DNA from: an uncultured Bacteroides sp.
GTDB taxonomy: Bacteria; Bacteroidota; Bacteroidia; Bacteroidales; Bacteroidaceae
Assembly (NCBI GenBank): GCA_900546355.1
Contig: URCM01000002.1
Location: 1-64,000, forward strand
Direction of reading: 5' to 3'
DNA length: 64,000 nucleotides
Shown here: positions 7,472 to 15,649 of the stretch, one piece after another
How the letters are laid out: every line of letters begins with the position of its first letter
Numbering within the stretch: position 1 is the first letter of the stretch
Notes under the pieces: generated by a model
The model's database searches: none
Seen by the model: only the letters and a program-made list of their open reading frames with translations
Told to the model about the DNA's origin: nothing
Position numbers and translations under genes: made by a program

Positions 7472-8667
7472 CAACACATCCGGTCACGGTAATCTTCATA
7501 ACCGAAGGTACGATATACTTCCAGTTCACCATTGCTATGATACAGGGCAATAGACGGATGGTGAATACCGTTGAACATATTCGTCTTCACCATCGTGTAA
7601 TGAATCATGTCTTCGAATACGATGCGTTCGCCTATCTGCAATTCGTGGTCGAATTTCCAGCTTCCCATATAGTCGCCGCTCAGACAACTGTTTCCACCTA
7701 AGCGATATATGTGTTCTTCTTTCCGTGCTGTCTTTACGGCATCGGCAGGAAGTGATTCTGCTCCACGCACGGCCGGCTGATAAGGCATCTCCAGACAGTC
7801 GGGCATGTGACAGGTAAAACTGACATCGAGAATTGCCGTACGGATGCCCCGGCTTTCTACGATATCGACTACTGAAGCTATTAACGGGCCAGTCTGCCAG
7901 GCGAAAGCCGAACCCGGCTCCAAGATAATCCGTAAGTGTGGATAACGCGACCGCAATCCTTGCAGTAATCCGACGAGATGTTCTATGTCGTAATCCTTAC
8001 GGGTCATCAGGTGTCCGCCGCCTAAGTTCAGCCATTTCAGTTGTGGAAACCAGGGGGAGAACTTTTCTTCTATATGTTTCAGTGTGCGTTCCAGTTCATA
8101 CGAGCTTGATTCGCAATGGCAATGGCAGTGGAAACCTTCGATGCCTTCGGGCAGGCGGTCGGGAAGCAAGTCTGCAGTCACTCCGAAACGTGTGCCCGGC
8201 GCACAAGGATTATATAGTTCTACTTCCACTTCGGAATATTCGGGATTCACGCGGATGCCGCACGAAACAGGTCGGGCGGAAGCTTTTGCTGCAGGATAAA
8301 AACGTTCGTATTGTGAAAGCGAATTGAACGTGATGTGGCTGCTGTATTTCAGATATTCCGGAAAATCGGCTTCTGTATAGGCAGGCGAATAAGTGTGTGC
8401 AGGGCTTCCGAACTCTTCGAAAGCGAGTCGTGCTTCGTAGACAGAACTTGCTGTGGTATGACTGATGTATTCGCGGAATATCGGAAATGATTTCCACATG
8501 GCGAATGCCTTGAAGGCAAGGATAATCTCGACCCCTGCCTTGCCGGCTACCGACTTTATCAGGTTCAGGTTTTTCCTGAGCAAATCTTCCTCCATCACAT
8601 AGCACGGGGAAGGGACTTTCGTTACATCTAACATAATCTTTGCATTTGGTTTCATTACAGAGGACAC
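7471..8667 (-). CDS. nspC: Carboxynorspermidine/carboxyspermidine decarboxylase
   Basis: PLP-dependent decarboxylase (about 390 aa) of the alanine-racemase-fold ornithine/diaminopimelate decarboxylase group. It makes norspermidine or spermidine from the carboxy form, the final step of the alternative polyamine route common in Bacteroidetes. Visible marks are KVPSPCYVMEEDLLRKN at the N-terminus, the PLP lysine in ILAFKAFAMWK, the glycine-rich LNLGGGHLMTRKDYD and the phosphate-binding EPGSAFAWQTG. The frame opens at 8667, but the ATG at 8634 (MLDVTKVPSPCYV) matches the family's usual start better. The carboxynorspermidine dehydrogenase partner is not in the window. It lies 58 bases downstream of uvrD on the same strand. 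Confidence 0.93.
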   Translation of the reverse strand: MSSVMKPNAKIMLDVTKVPSPCYVMEEDLLRKNLNLIKSVAGKAGVEIILAFKAFAMWKSFPIFREYISHTTASSVYEARLAFEEFGSPAHTYSPAYTEADFPEYLKYSSHITFNSLSQYERFYPAAKASARPVSCGIRVNPEYSEVEVELYNPCAPGTRFGVTADLLPDRLPEGIEGFHCHCHCESSSYELERTLKHIEEKFSPWFPQLKWLNLGGGHLMTRKDYDIEHLVGLLQGLRSRYPHLRIILEPGSAFAWQTGPLIASVVDIVESRGIRTAILDVSFTCHMPDCLEMPYQPAVRGAESLPADAVKTARKEEHIYRLGGNSCLSGDYMGSWKFDHELQIGERIVFEDMIHYTMVKTNMFNGIHHPSIALYHSNGELEVYRTFGYEDYRDRMC

Positions 8668-8725
8668 AGAGTCAATACATTGGTAAAGGCAACGTGTGTC
8701 TCTGTGCCTTCTGTGGTGAAAAAAA

Positions 8726-11041
8726 TTATTTTATTATTTTGAATCGGGCGAACTTCAACAGAAGCTGCTTGGTGCCGGCATTCTGAAACTCGACCGTCGC
8801 TTTGCAGTTGTCGCCTGTACCTTCTACGTTGACCACTTTACCGATGCCGAAACGTTGGTGTTCTATCAGTTGGCCGATTGTGATGCCGGCATCTGTAGCG
8901 GTGCCCGGGTCTTTGACTTCAGATGAAATCGAAGATACTTTGCGTAGGTTGCGAGGGGAGGCTACCGATACTATCCGAGGTTTTTCTGCCGATACTTTCG
9001 GACGGAGCGTCGGCGGAGTTTCCATTGTAAGCCGGTCAGTACGTTGCTGTATATTGGAGCGTGAGAAAACCGCTTCACCTTCGGGCAACTTCAGGTAACG
9101 TGCGTCTATGTCATGCAGGAAACGGCTGGGACTGCTGAATTCCGTCTTCCCGTACTTGAAACGCGATTTGGCATACGACAGGAAGCAATGTTCTTCGGCA
9201 CGGGTAATCGCTACATAAAACAAGCGTCGTTCTTCTTCCAATTGTCGGGGATGCTCGGTTACCATCGGGCTGGGGAAGAGGTTTTCTTCCAATCCTACGA
9301 CAAATACATTTTTAAATTCCAGTCCTTTTGCCGAATGGATGGTCATCAAGGTTATTTTTGTCCCTTCTCCTTCTTCGCTATCCAAATCGGTCATTAACGA
9401 AATCTCTTGCAGGTAGTCGGAAAGAGAGACGCGTTCGTTTCCTTCTTCTTCACGGCTGGCGCAAAAATCGTGCATACCATTAATAAGCTCTTCAATGTTT
9501 TCTTGACGGCTTAGGTTCTCGGGCGAGCGGTCGCGGTACACGTCGGTTATGATGCCCGATTGGCGTACGATGGTTTGTCCCAAATCGTAAGCATTCTTAC
9601 GCGTTACGTCTTCGGCAAATCCGGCTATCAGCGTGCGGAATCCTTGCAGCTTGGTTGCCGTGTTCTTTGCCACCTGCAGGCCATACGTCAGTGGTTCGTT
9701 CAGTACAGTCCACAAACTGACATTGGCATGGGTGGCCGCATCGATTATCTTGTTCAATGTCGTATCACCAATTCCTCTTGCGGGATAATTGATAATACGT
9801 TTGAATGCCTCTTCGTCGTTGGGATTTACGGCTAAGCGGAAATAAGCTACAATGTCTTTTATCTCTTTCCGTTGGTAGAAAGACAAACCTCCGTAAATGC
9901 GGTACGGTAATCCCCGTTTGCGTAATGCTTCCTCAAAGATACGGCTTTGCGCATTGGTGCGATACAGGATGGCAAAGTCGTCGTAACCATAACTTCCGCT
10001 TGCCACCATCCGTGCTAACCGGTTTGCTACGATTTCACCTTCTTCTACATCGCTGTAAGCACTGAATACCGGAATCGGTTCGCCTTTTTCTTTTTCAGAG
10101 AACACGGCTTTCCGTATTTGGTCACGGTTCTTGGCAATCAGGCTGTTTGCCGCGTTCACTATGGTTTGTGTCGAACGATAGTTTTGTTCCAGTTTAAAAA
10201 GGCGTGCCTCTCCATAGGTTTGTGTAAATTTCAAGATATTATCGATGTCGGCTCCCCGGAACGAATAGATGCTCTGCGCGTCATCGCCTACCACGCATAC
10301 CCGACGGTATTTTTCGGTAAGTTGCCACACGATGCGGTGTTGGGCGTAGTTGGTGTCTTGGTACTCGTCTACCAACACAAAACGGAAACGTGAAGCGTAC
10401 TTCTCGCGTACATCGGGATGCTGTTCGAATAATAAATAGGTATAAAGCAATAAATCGTCGAAGTCCATGGCATCGCTTTGCCTGCACCGTTCCCAATAGC
10501 GGCGGTATATGTCGCGCACGGCAGGCACTTTTGCGTCTGTGTCGTTCTGATAGAACTCGGCACTTGCCGCGTATGCTTCGGGCAATACCAACTGGTTTTT
10601 AGCATTGCTGATGCGGTTCTGCACCATTCCCGGACGGTAAGTCTTATCGTCTAATCCCATTTCTTTGATAATGGCTTTTATCAGACTTTTCGAGTCGGCG
10701 GCATCGTAAACCGTAAAGTCGGACGAGAATCCTAGCTTATCTGCTTCGGTGCGTAAAATCCGTGAAAAGACGGAATGAAACGTACCCATCCACAAGTAAC
10801 GCGCCCGGTCGATGCCTACTTGACGCGCGATGCGTTCTTTCATCTCACGTGCCGCTTTATTGGTAAAGGTCAACGCCAAGATGGACCAAGGCTCGTAACC
10901 TTGATCCATCAGGTAAGCTATCTTATACGTCAGCACCCGTGTCTTTCCCGAACCTGCGCCCGCTATTACAAGTGAAGGCCCGTCGATATAAAGTACCGCT
11001 TCGCGCTGGCTTTCGTTCAGCTCTTCTAAATACTCCGCCAT
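8726..11041 (-). CDS. uvrD: ATP-dependent DNA helicase UvrD/PcrA
   Basis: Superfamily 1A 3'-5' DNA helicase (771 aa) for nucleotide excision and mismatch repair and for clearing recombination intermediates. Motifs in order: Q-motif LNESQREAV, Walker A IAGAGSGKTRVL (about 26-37), TFTNKAAREMKERI, motif II LVDEYQDTN (about 226), motif III GDDAQSIYSFRGAD, motif IV QNYRSTQTIV, motif V TIHSAKGLEF and motif VI FYVAITRAEE. A C-terminal Tudor-like tail (GQLIEHQRFGIGKVVN) is as in PcrA. Its start lies 5 bases from the upstream gene's stop, so it is probably co-transcribed with the UPF0210/ACT pair. Confidence 0.96.
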   Translation of the reverse strand: MAEYLEELNESQREAVLYIDGPSLVIAGAGSGKTRVLTYKIAYLMDQGYEPWSILALTFTNKAAREMKERIARQVGIDRARYLWMGTFHSVFSRILRTEADKLGFSSDFTVYDAADSKSLIKAIIKEMGLDDKTYRPGMVQNRISNAKNQLVLPEAYAASAEFYQNDTDAKVPAVRDIYRRYWERCRQSDAMDFDDLLLYTYLLFEQHPDVREKYASRFRFVLVDEYQDTNYAQHRIVWQLTEKYRRVCVVGDDAQSIYSFRGADIDNILKFTQTYGEARLFKLEQNYRSTQTIVNAANSLIAKNRDQIRKAVFSEKEKGEPIPVFSAYSDVEEGEIVANRLARMVASGSYGYDDFAILYRTNAQSRIFEEALRKRGLPYRIYGGLSFYQRKEIKDIVAYFRLAVNPNDEEAFKRIINYPARGIGDTTLNKIIDAATHANVSLWTVLNEPLTYGLQVAKNTATKLQGFRTLIAGFAEDVTRKNAYDLGQTIVRQSGIITDVYRDRSPENLSRQENIEELINGMHDFCASREEEGNERVSLSDYLQEISLMTDLDSEEGEGTKITLMTIHSAKGLEFKNVFVVGLEENLFPSPMVTEHPRQLEEERRLFYVAITRAEEHCFLSYAKSRFKYGKTEFSSPSRFLHDIDARYLKLPEGEAVFSRSNIQQRTDRLTMETPPTLRPKVSAEKPRIVSVASPRNLRKVSSISSEVKDPGTATDAGITIGQLIEHQRFGIGKVVNVEGTGDNCKATVEFQNAGTKQLLLKFARFKIIK

Positions 11042-11046
11042 ACGCG

Positions 11047-12411
11047 TTAATTCTTGAAGCTATGTATCGGGGCAGGGATGCGTCCGCCGCGGTTTACAAA
11101 GGCTTCACAATTGAAGCGGTTGACAGGCATGATGGGAGCATAACCCAGCAATCCTCCGAATTCAACTGTTTCACCCACCTGTTTCCCTTCTACCGGAATG
11201 ATACGTACAGCCGTTGTTTTCTGGTTAATCATGCCAATAGCTGATTCATCGGCGATAATTCCCGAAATGGTTGCGGCCGATGTGTCGCCCGGGATGGCAA
11301 TCATATCCAGTCCTACCGAACATACGCAGGTCATTGCTTCCAGTTTCTCAATGGTCAGCGCACCGGCTTCTACCGCATCTATCATGCCTTGGTCTTCACT
11401 TACAGGAATAAACGCTCCGCTCAGCCCGCCTACATACGATGAAGCCATCACGCCGCCTTTTTTCACTTGGTCGTTAAGCAAAGCCAATGCAGCGGTAGTG
11501 CCAGGGGCACCCGGATGTTCTAAGCCGATTTCCTTCAAGATATCCGCTACGCTGTCGCCGATGGCCGGAGTAGGAGCTAAAGACAAGTCGATAATGCCGA
11601 ACGGCACACCCAAACGGCGGGAAGCCTCCTGGGCTACAAGTTGTCCTACGCGGGTAATCTTGAACGCCGTGCGCTTGATGGTTTCACACAATACTTCAAA
11701 GTTGGCATCACGGATTTGTTCGAGTACATACTTCACTACTCCCGGACCGCTTACGCCTACATTGATAATGGCATCGTCTTCCGATACGCCGTGGAAAGCT
11801 CCGGCCATAAACGGATTATCATCGGGGGCATTACATAATACGACTAATTTGGCGCATCCTAATGAATCACGGTCGGCTGTCAGGCGTGCCGTATCCTTGA
11901 TGATATCTCCCATCAGTCGTACCGCGTCCATGTTGATGCCCGTCTTGGTTGAACCTACATTGACCGAGCTGCAAATCCGTTCCGTGCAAGCCAACGCTTC
12001 GGGGATGGAACGGATCAGCAATTCATCGCTTCGGGTCATCCCTTTCGACACGATAGCCGAGTAGCCGCCAATGAAGTTCACGCCCAGTTCGGCGGCAGCC
12101 CGGTCCAGCGTGCGGGCGATTTTCACATAGTCGGCAGTCGTATGGCAAGCCGCGCCTCCTACTAACGATATCGGTGTAATCGAAATACGCTTGTTTACGA
12201 TAGGGATGCCGTATTCTTTCGATATGTCTTCTCCTGTCTTTACCAAGTCTTTGGCGAGCCGTGTAATCTTCTCGTAGATTTTCTGGCAAAGTACATCTAC
12301 ATTATTGTCCGCACATTCCAGCAGGTTGATGCCCATTGTAATGGTGCGCACATCGAGATTTTCTTTCTCGATCATCTTGTTGGTTTCAAGAACCTCTGAT
12401 ATGTTAATCAT
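11047..12411 (-). CDS. UPF0210 / PFL family (DUF711) protein
   Basis: 454-aa protein of the UPF0210 (DUF711) family, structurally related to pyruvate-formate lyase but without an established reaction. Typical segments are [47 protein letters not shown] and [19 protein letters not shown]. In many bacteria it sits next to a small ACT-domain protein, exactly as here (14 bases upstream), so the two probably act together. No signal peptide, so cytoplasmic. Family certain, function unknown. Confidence 0.92.
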   Translation of the reverse strand: MINISEVLETNKMIEKENLDVRTITMGINLLECADNNVDVLCQKIYEKITRLAKDLVKTGEDISKEYGIPIVNKRISITPISLVGGAACHTTADYVKIARTLDRAAAELGVNFIGGYSAIVSKGMTRSDELLIRSIPEALACTERICSSVNVGSTKTGINMDAVRLMGDIIKDTARLTADRDSLGCAKLVVLCNAPDDNPFMAGAFHGVSEDDAIINVGVSGPGVVKYVLEQIRDANFEVLCETIKRTAFKITRVGQLVAQEASRRLGVPFGIIDLSLAPTPAIGDSVADILKEIGLEHPGAPGTTAALALLNDQVKKGGVMASSYVGGLSGAFIPVSEDQGMIDAVEAGALTIEKLEAMTCVCSVGLDMIAIPGDTSAATISGIIADESAIGMINQKTTAVRIIPVEGKQVGETVEFGGLLGYAPIMPVNRFNCEAFVNRGGRIPAPIHSFKN

Positions 12412-12425
12412 AAGCCTGCTCTGTT

Positions 12426-12698
12426 TTAAATCCGATGCATCTTGTCGAAAATCTCTTCACGCTGGCATTTTACTTGCACGCCCAATGCCTGTCCCACTTC
12501 CGTCAGTTCATTTACCACTTGTTCGAACGGTTTTTCGATATGCGACATATCTACAATCATCATCATATTAAAAAATTCTTGTACGATAGTTTGCGATATA
12601 TCCAATATGTTGATGCCGTTCTCTGCCAAGTAAGAACAAACTTTGGCGATAATGCCTACCGAGTCTTTTCCTACAACCGTAATAATAGCTTTATTCAT
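12426..12698 (-). CDS. ACT domain protein (UPF0237 family)
   Basis: 90-aa stand-alone ACT domain, a ligand-binding fold that usually senses amino acids. It begins [36 protein letters not shown], the classic beta-alpha-beta ACT opening with the Gly turn at the ligand site. It is first gene of the run with the UPF0210 gene and uvrD. It probably binds a small ligand and regulates or partners the UPF0210 protein (inference from conserved pairing). Confidence 0.92.
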   Translation of the reverse strand: MNKAIITVVGKDSVGIIAKVCSYLAENGINILDISQTIVQEFFNMMMIVDMSHIEKPFEQVVNELTEVGQALGVQVKCQREEIFDKMHRI

Positions 12699-12729
12699 AG
12701 TTTCGTCTCTATTAGTTGATTAATGGGAG

Positions 12730-12737
12730 CAAAGATA
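12730..12737 (-). promoter_or_regulatory. -7 element (TATCTTTG) for the ACT - UPF0210 - uvrD run
   Basis: Plus strand CAAAGATA, 32 bases before the ACT gene start. CAAA motifs follow nearby but not at the canonical distance. Confidence 0.5.
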
Positions 12738-12787
12738 GGCAAATCTTGGCAAAACTTTTCTTTTCTCACACTTTTTTTATCCAGACG

Positions 12788-12818
12788 TTTGCATATTCAA
12801 AAATAATCCGTACCTTTG
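12788..12818 (+). promoter_or_regulatory. Promoter of the tRNA-Ser pair (TTTG-N19-TACCTTTG)
   Basis: TTTG at 12788-12791, exactly 19 bases, then TACCTTTG at 12811-12818: a full match to the Bacteroides housekeeping consensus, about 40 bases before the first tRNA. Confidence 0.85.
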
Positions 12819-12859
12819 CATCGCTTTTGAAAAACAGAAGCACTTCTACAACAAAGACT

Positions 12860-12944
12860 GGAGAGGTGGCAGAGTGGTCGATTGCGGCGGTCTTGAAAAC
12901 CGTTGTACCGCGAGGTACCCGGGGTTCGAATCCCTGTCTCTCCG
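12860..12944 (+). tRNA. tRNA-Ser (TGA anticodon)
   Basis: 85 nt class II tRNA. Acceptor GGAGAGG pairs with the 3' TCTCTCC, the anticodon loop CTTGAAA gives TGA, there is a long variable arm, and the T-loop is GGTTCGAATCC. No encoded CCA. Confidence 0.96.
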
Positions 12945-12950
12945 CCCTGT

Positions 12951-12982
12951 AAAGCGCTTCTTGATTCTTCAAGAAGCGCTTT
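12951..12982 (+). other. Perfect hairpin between the two tRNA-Ser genes
   Basis: AAAGCGCTTCTTG and its exact complement CAAGAAGCGCTTT with a 6-base loop. No U-tract follows, so it may be a processing structure of a tandem tRNA transcript rather than a terminator. Confidence 0.7.
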
Positions 12983-12992
12983 AGTCATTATT

Positions 12993-13079
12993 GGAGAGAT
13001 GCCGGAGTGGTCGATCGGGCCGCACTCGAAATGCGGTGAACGGGTAACTGTTCCCAGGGTTCGAATCCCTGTCTCTCCG
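12993..13079 (+). tRNA. tRNA-Ser (CGA anticodon)
   Basis: 87 nt class II tRNA. Acceptor GGAGAGA with 3' TCTCTCC, anticodon stem CCGCA/TGCGG around loop CTCGAAA (anticodon CGA), long variable arm. No encoded CCA. It reads CGA/UCG serine codons alongside the TGA isoacceptor upstream. Confidence 0.96.
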
Positions 13080-13296
13080 CAACAAGTGGTGTAAATCAAG
13101 CATTTGCGAGATTTACACCATTTTTTATACCCAAAAATTAAAGTGAGCCTAAAATGAGCATGAACGTTACATGGCTCACCCGAACATAAGTGGGGCTACG
13201 CATAAAATTTTATCGAACACAGAGACACGGAGGCACAGAGTTTTTTTATTTTGAATGGACAGAGTTCGCAAAGAAAAGTTTAGTCCCGTAACTTTT
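13080..13296. other. Noncoding stretch with ACAGAG-type repeat
   Basis: After the tRNA comes a short stem (GTGTAAATC...GATTTACAC, 13089-13117), then near 13217-13240 the motif ACACAGAGACACGGAGGCACAGAG. The latter belongs to a dispersed ACAGAG repeat also seen near 8660, 53930 and 54080. No gene. Confidence 0.6.
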
Positions 13297-13388
13297 AGAA
13301 GCTGTTTTGAATTTATCGCCCAAAGCACACACGAAAACGGATACATCAAGCCAAGAAAAACTTTTTGGAGAAATTCAAAACAGCTTCT
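13297..13388 (+). mobile_element. Intact 92-bp element with 18-bp perfect terminal inverted repeats (MITE-like)
   Basis: The left end AGAAGCTGTTTTGAATTT (13297-13314) is the exact reverse complement of the right end AAATTCAAAACAGCTTCT (13371-13388). The interior matches copy A at 7048-7132. It has no coding capacity. Other copies or derivatives are at 17612-17762, 17956-18047, 21545-21595 and 21747-21795. Mobility by a transposase in trans is inferred from structure only. Confidence 0.75.
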
Positions 13389-13393
13389 TAATT

Positions 13394-13752
13394 TCAGACT
13401 ATCCGGTCTTTACACACATCTTTCCGTCCACAAGCCTTGCAAGGCTTTCCCATCCATACCTCATCAAACTGGTCAATGGCTGCTTTTGTTAATCCCTCTT
13501 CATCGGTAAATATCCCGGCTTCAAAGTTTCGCCTGTTTTCACTCTTCATTCCCAATGCCGCTCCAGTCAGATTAGCCGAACCGATATAGGCTTTCTGCAA
13601 ATCGGATATCATCAGCTTGAAATGGATACGAGGACACAAGGCACGCTCTAATCCTTTCCACAACGCAGGATACTTGTCGAAGTCGTTTCGGAAGTTCTCA
13701 CCCGGCTCTTTGGCGTGAAGCAATCTTACGCTGGTCGTTTTGAATGTAACGT
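13394..13752 (-). pseudogene. Phospholipase D-like protein, 5'-truncated remnant
   Basis: About 115 C-terminal residues of a PLD-superfamily protein. The second catalytic HKD motif is intact (HFKLMISDLQKAYIGSAN), followed by LTGAALGMKSENRRNFEAG and a Cys-rich tail (CKACGRKDVC). The frame has no ATG: homologous-looking sequence (YVTFKTTSVRLLHAKEPGE) runs up to an in-frame TGA at about 13752. A full protein would be about 200 aa or more, with a first HKD motif that is absent here. It overlaps the stop region of the next gene upstream. Either a remnant or part of a larger rearranged gene. Confidence 0.7.
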
Positions 13753-13753
13753 A

Positions 13754-14524
13754 TCATGCTTTGCTGTTTTCAGGTTCTGCTTCCGTTGCAGAAACCTTAT
13801 ACTTCTTGTCGAAATCTTCAATAAACGTCTTCAAATCCTCACATTTTCCTTGTATCAAATGTTGATAATCAAATCTCCCTGGAACCGTATACACATAATA
13901 ATCCTGGTAATTACCACATTCCGACAGTGTCTGGAGCCGCACTGCATAGTCGTTTGAAAAAGTCATCATTTCGTAAGCTGCTTTCACATAGCGGTCAGCT
14001 CTTGGCAATTTTCCCGGCCCTTCACTGCCATTGAACAAATGTTCCAAGGTTCCACTTTCTACAGGAGCGCAACCAAGAATGTCGTAGCAGTCTTTATGCA
14101 GCAGCAACAAGACCTGACAATCACCATAACCGAACCTCGGTGCACAAAGCCCGCTTTTTACTTCTTTAATCATCCATATCAAGTCCGGGCTTTTATACCC
14201 TGAAGCTACTTTCTTCTTTAGATCTGCCCAATAACCTTCTCTGCCCCTCTGCTCATTACCCATATACAGAGGATCATAGTGCATATAGCTGTCATCACGT
14301 TCCGCAAGTCCCAGTTGCTTTTCCAACTCATGTATCTCCCTGTTCATCTCCTCCCGTTTTTTCTCTTCTGCTTTTTGCTCTTTAATCTTTTGGGGCGTTT
14401 TGCTATAAATCCATTTACCTATATGATACATGGCAATGAACGGACTGCAAATCACTAATCCGCCGATGATGGCCCCAAAAAGGAGATCATCTTTATCTAT
14501 TTTCATTGTTATCGTTTTTATCAT
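13754..14524 (-). CDS. Hypothetical membrane-anchored protein, 256 aa
   Basis: An N-terminal membrane helix (about 13-35, LLFGAIIGGLVICSPFIAMYHIG) is followed by a charged, probably coiled-coil stretch (EQKAEEKKREEMNREIHELEKQ, about 48-70) and a globular domain with the conserved-looking motif APRFGYGDCQVLLLLHKDCYDILG. I do not recognise the family. The start at 14524 overlaps the zinc-ribbon gene by 32 bases; an internal Met (14506) would shorten that to 14. The overlap implies translational coupling. It is part of a four-gene minus-strand cassette downstream of the tRNA-Ser genes. Confidence 0.6.
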   Translation of the reverse strand: MIKTITMKIDKDDLLFGAIIGGLVICSPFIAMYHIGKWIYSKTPQKIKEQKAEEKKREEMNREIHELEKQLGLAERDDSYMHYDPLYMGNEQRGREGYWADLKKKVASGYKSPDLIWMIKEVKSGLCAPRFGYGDCQVLLLLHKDCYDILGCAPVESGTLEHLFNGSEGPGKLPRADRYVKAAYEMMTFSNDYAVRLQTLSECGNYQDYYVYTVPGRFDYQHLIQGKCEDLKTFIEDFDKKYKVSATEAEPENSKA

Positions 14525-14723
14525 TCTTTTCCCTTTCTATCGTTTCCCATATACCTTTATACACCGGATAAGCCAACAATTGGAATACAGGCAACGTGCG
14601 TCTGCTTCCACAACGTTTGCAAGGCATCGGAACGGAATAGACCATTGCACCGTATTCCACATCCGGTGCCATAAAGACTTTCTTGCACTCGGTGCAGATG
14701 AATAATGTTTTTCCTCGTATCAT
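14493..14723 (-). CDS. Small zinc-ribbon protein, 76 aa
   Basis: Two CxxC pairs (FICTECKK near 10 and MPCKRCGSRR near 34) form a rubredoxin-like or zinc-ribbon knuckle, followed by a hydrophobic patch (LPVFQLLAYPVYKGIWE) and a charged tail. It resembles small zinc-ribbon proteins of unknown function and overlaps the next gene by 32 bases. Specific function cannot be assigned. Confidence 0.6.
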   Translation of the reverse strand: MIRGKTLFICTECKKVFMAPDVEYGAMVYSVPMPCKRCGSRRTLPVFQLLAYPVYKGIWETIEREKNDKNDNNENR

Positions 14724-14726
14724 AAC

Positions 14727-15269
14727 TCATTCTGTTTTTTTATTGCAAGCCGCTACCTTAGCTTCCTCTTTAGAAACAACCGGACTTGCCGTGAACCCGA
14801 TTGGGCGTTTCTCTTCTCTTTCACTCAATTCGTTCTGCAATAAATCGCACATATCGTCTACGGCATGTTTCACATCCGCAAAGTACTCATAGAAAAGCGA
14901 AAGCAGCATCTTGCGATTGGCAAAGTAAAAATGTGCGTCAACGATTATCTCGTCGTTAAAAGCCTTCAATGTTGACAAATAATCCTCGTCCGTATTCACT
15001 TTATCGGCAATAAAAGTCTTGCGCAACAAATCCAGTTTTGCATATTTTTTGTCCTTCATCCGGAACGAAATGTCACACCGGGGATATTCCCCGTCCAAGT
15101 CGAACTCTACATTATAATAATAGTCTTCAAACAGCACCTGTATCATGCCGTCTTTCACTTCCACCTGTATGCCTTCCGCGGTCAGATAATCCACCACCGC
15201 CTTGCGCATCCGGCTAACGTCATAACAGAAAAACATCCGTTTCCAAAAAGAAGTTATCGCCTTGTTCAT
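14727..15269 (-). CDS. Hypothetical protein, 180 aa (possible chaperone-like fold)
   Basis: Soluble protein whose layout (an N-terminal helix, a beta-rich middle such as GMIQVLFEDYYYNVEFDLDGEYPRCDISFRM, and an alpha/beta C-terminal half) recalls YbjN or type III secretion chaperone-like folds. That is a weak impression. It lies 3 bases from the zinc-ribbon gene, so it shares an operon. It is downstream of the M48 peptidase fragment, suggesting it once belonged to a peptidase-containing cluster. Confidence 0.55.
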   Translation of the reverse strand: MNKAITSFWKRMFFCYDVSRMRKAVVDYLTAEGIQVEVKDGMIQVLFEDYYYNVEFDLDGEYPRCDISFRMKDKKYAKLDLLRKTFIADKVNTDEDYLSTLKAFNDEIIVDAHFYFANRKMLLSLFYEYFADVKHAVDDMCDLLQNELSEREEKRPIGFTASPVVSKEEAKVAACNKKTE

Positions 15270-15290
15270 ATCACTGCTGAGTTTAGTTGA

Positions 15291-15640
15291 TTAATACCTG
15301 TTCCGCTGGCTACGGTAAGCATACGAAACCTTCCAACGGTCCAGTTCCAATGCCCGCACACACAATTGAGGGTGCGAATAAAAAATACACTGATACTCTT
15401 GTTGTATCCGGTTCCAAAGCGAAGAGCGCTTCAGTGCCTCATACGCTTTTCCTTGTTCCACCAGACAGTCCGGCTGGCGGGAGTCTTCTTTCATTCCCGA
15501 TGCCAACTTTATCAATACCGACTGATAGGTTTCTTCGCCAACGACTGCTGCCCCACAACGGTCGGCAGACAATTCGCTCTTCCTGTTCCAGTATTGCAAA
15601 GCCAGATAAAGCGGCGAAAACATCATCCAAGGTATTCTAC
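15291..15640 (-). pseudogene. M48-family metallopeptidase, C-terminal fragment
   Basis: About 116 residues reading PWMMFSPLYLALQYWNRK, then SELSADRCGAAVVG. The ExxxD of SELSAD is the third zinc-ligand motif of M48 (HtpX/Ste24-like) peptidases. The membrane segment and HExxH zinc site that should precede it are absent. The open frame continues upstream to 15842, but there it is antisense to a different gene fragment. The fragment ends abruptly near 15640, at the head-to-head junction. Confidence 0.65.
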
Positions 15641-15649
15641 ATTCCAACA

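Noticed and set aside
11198-12064. 288-aa plus ORF
   Set aside because: Antisense to the UPF0210 gene; Ser/Pro-rich shadow frame.
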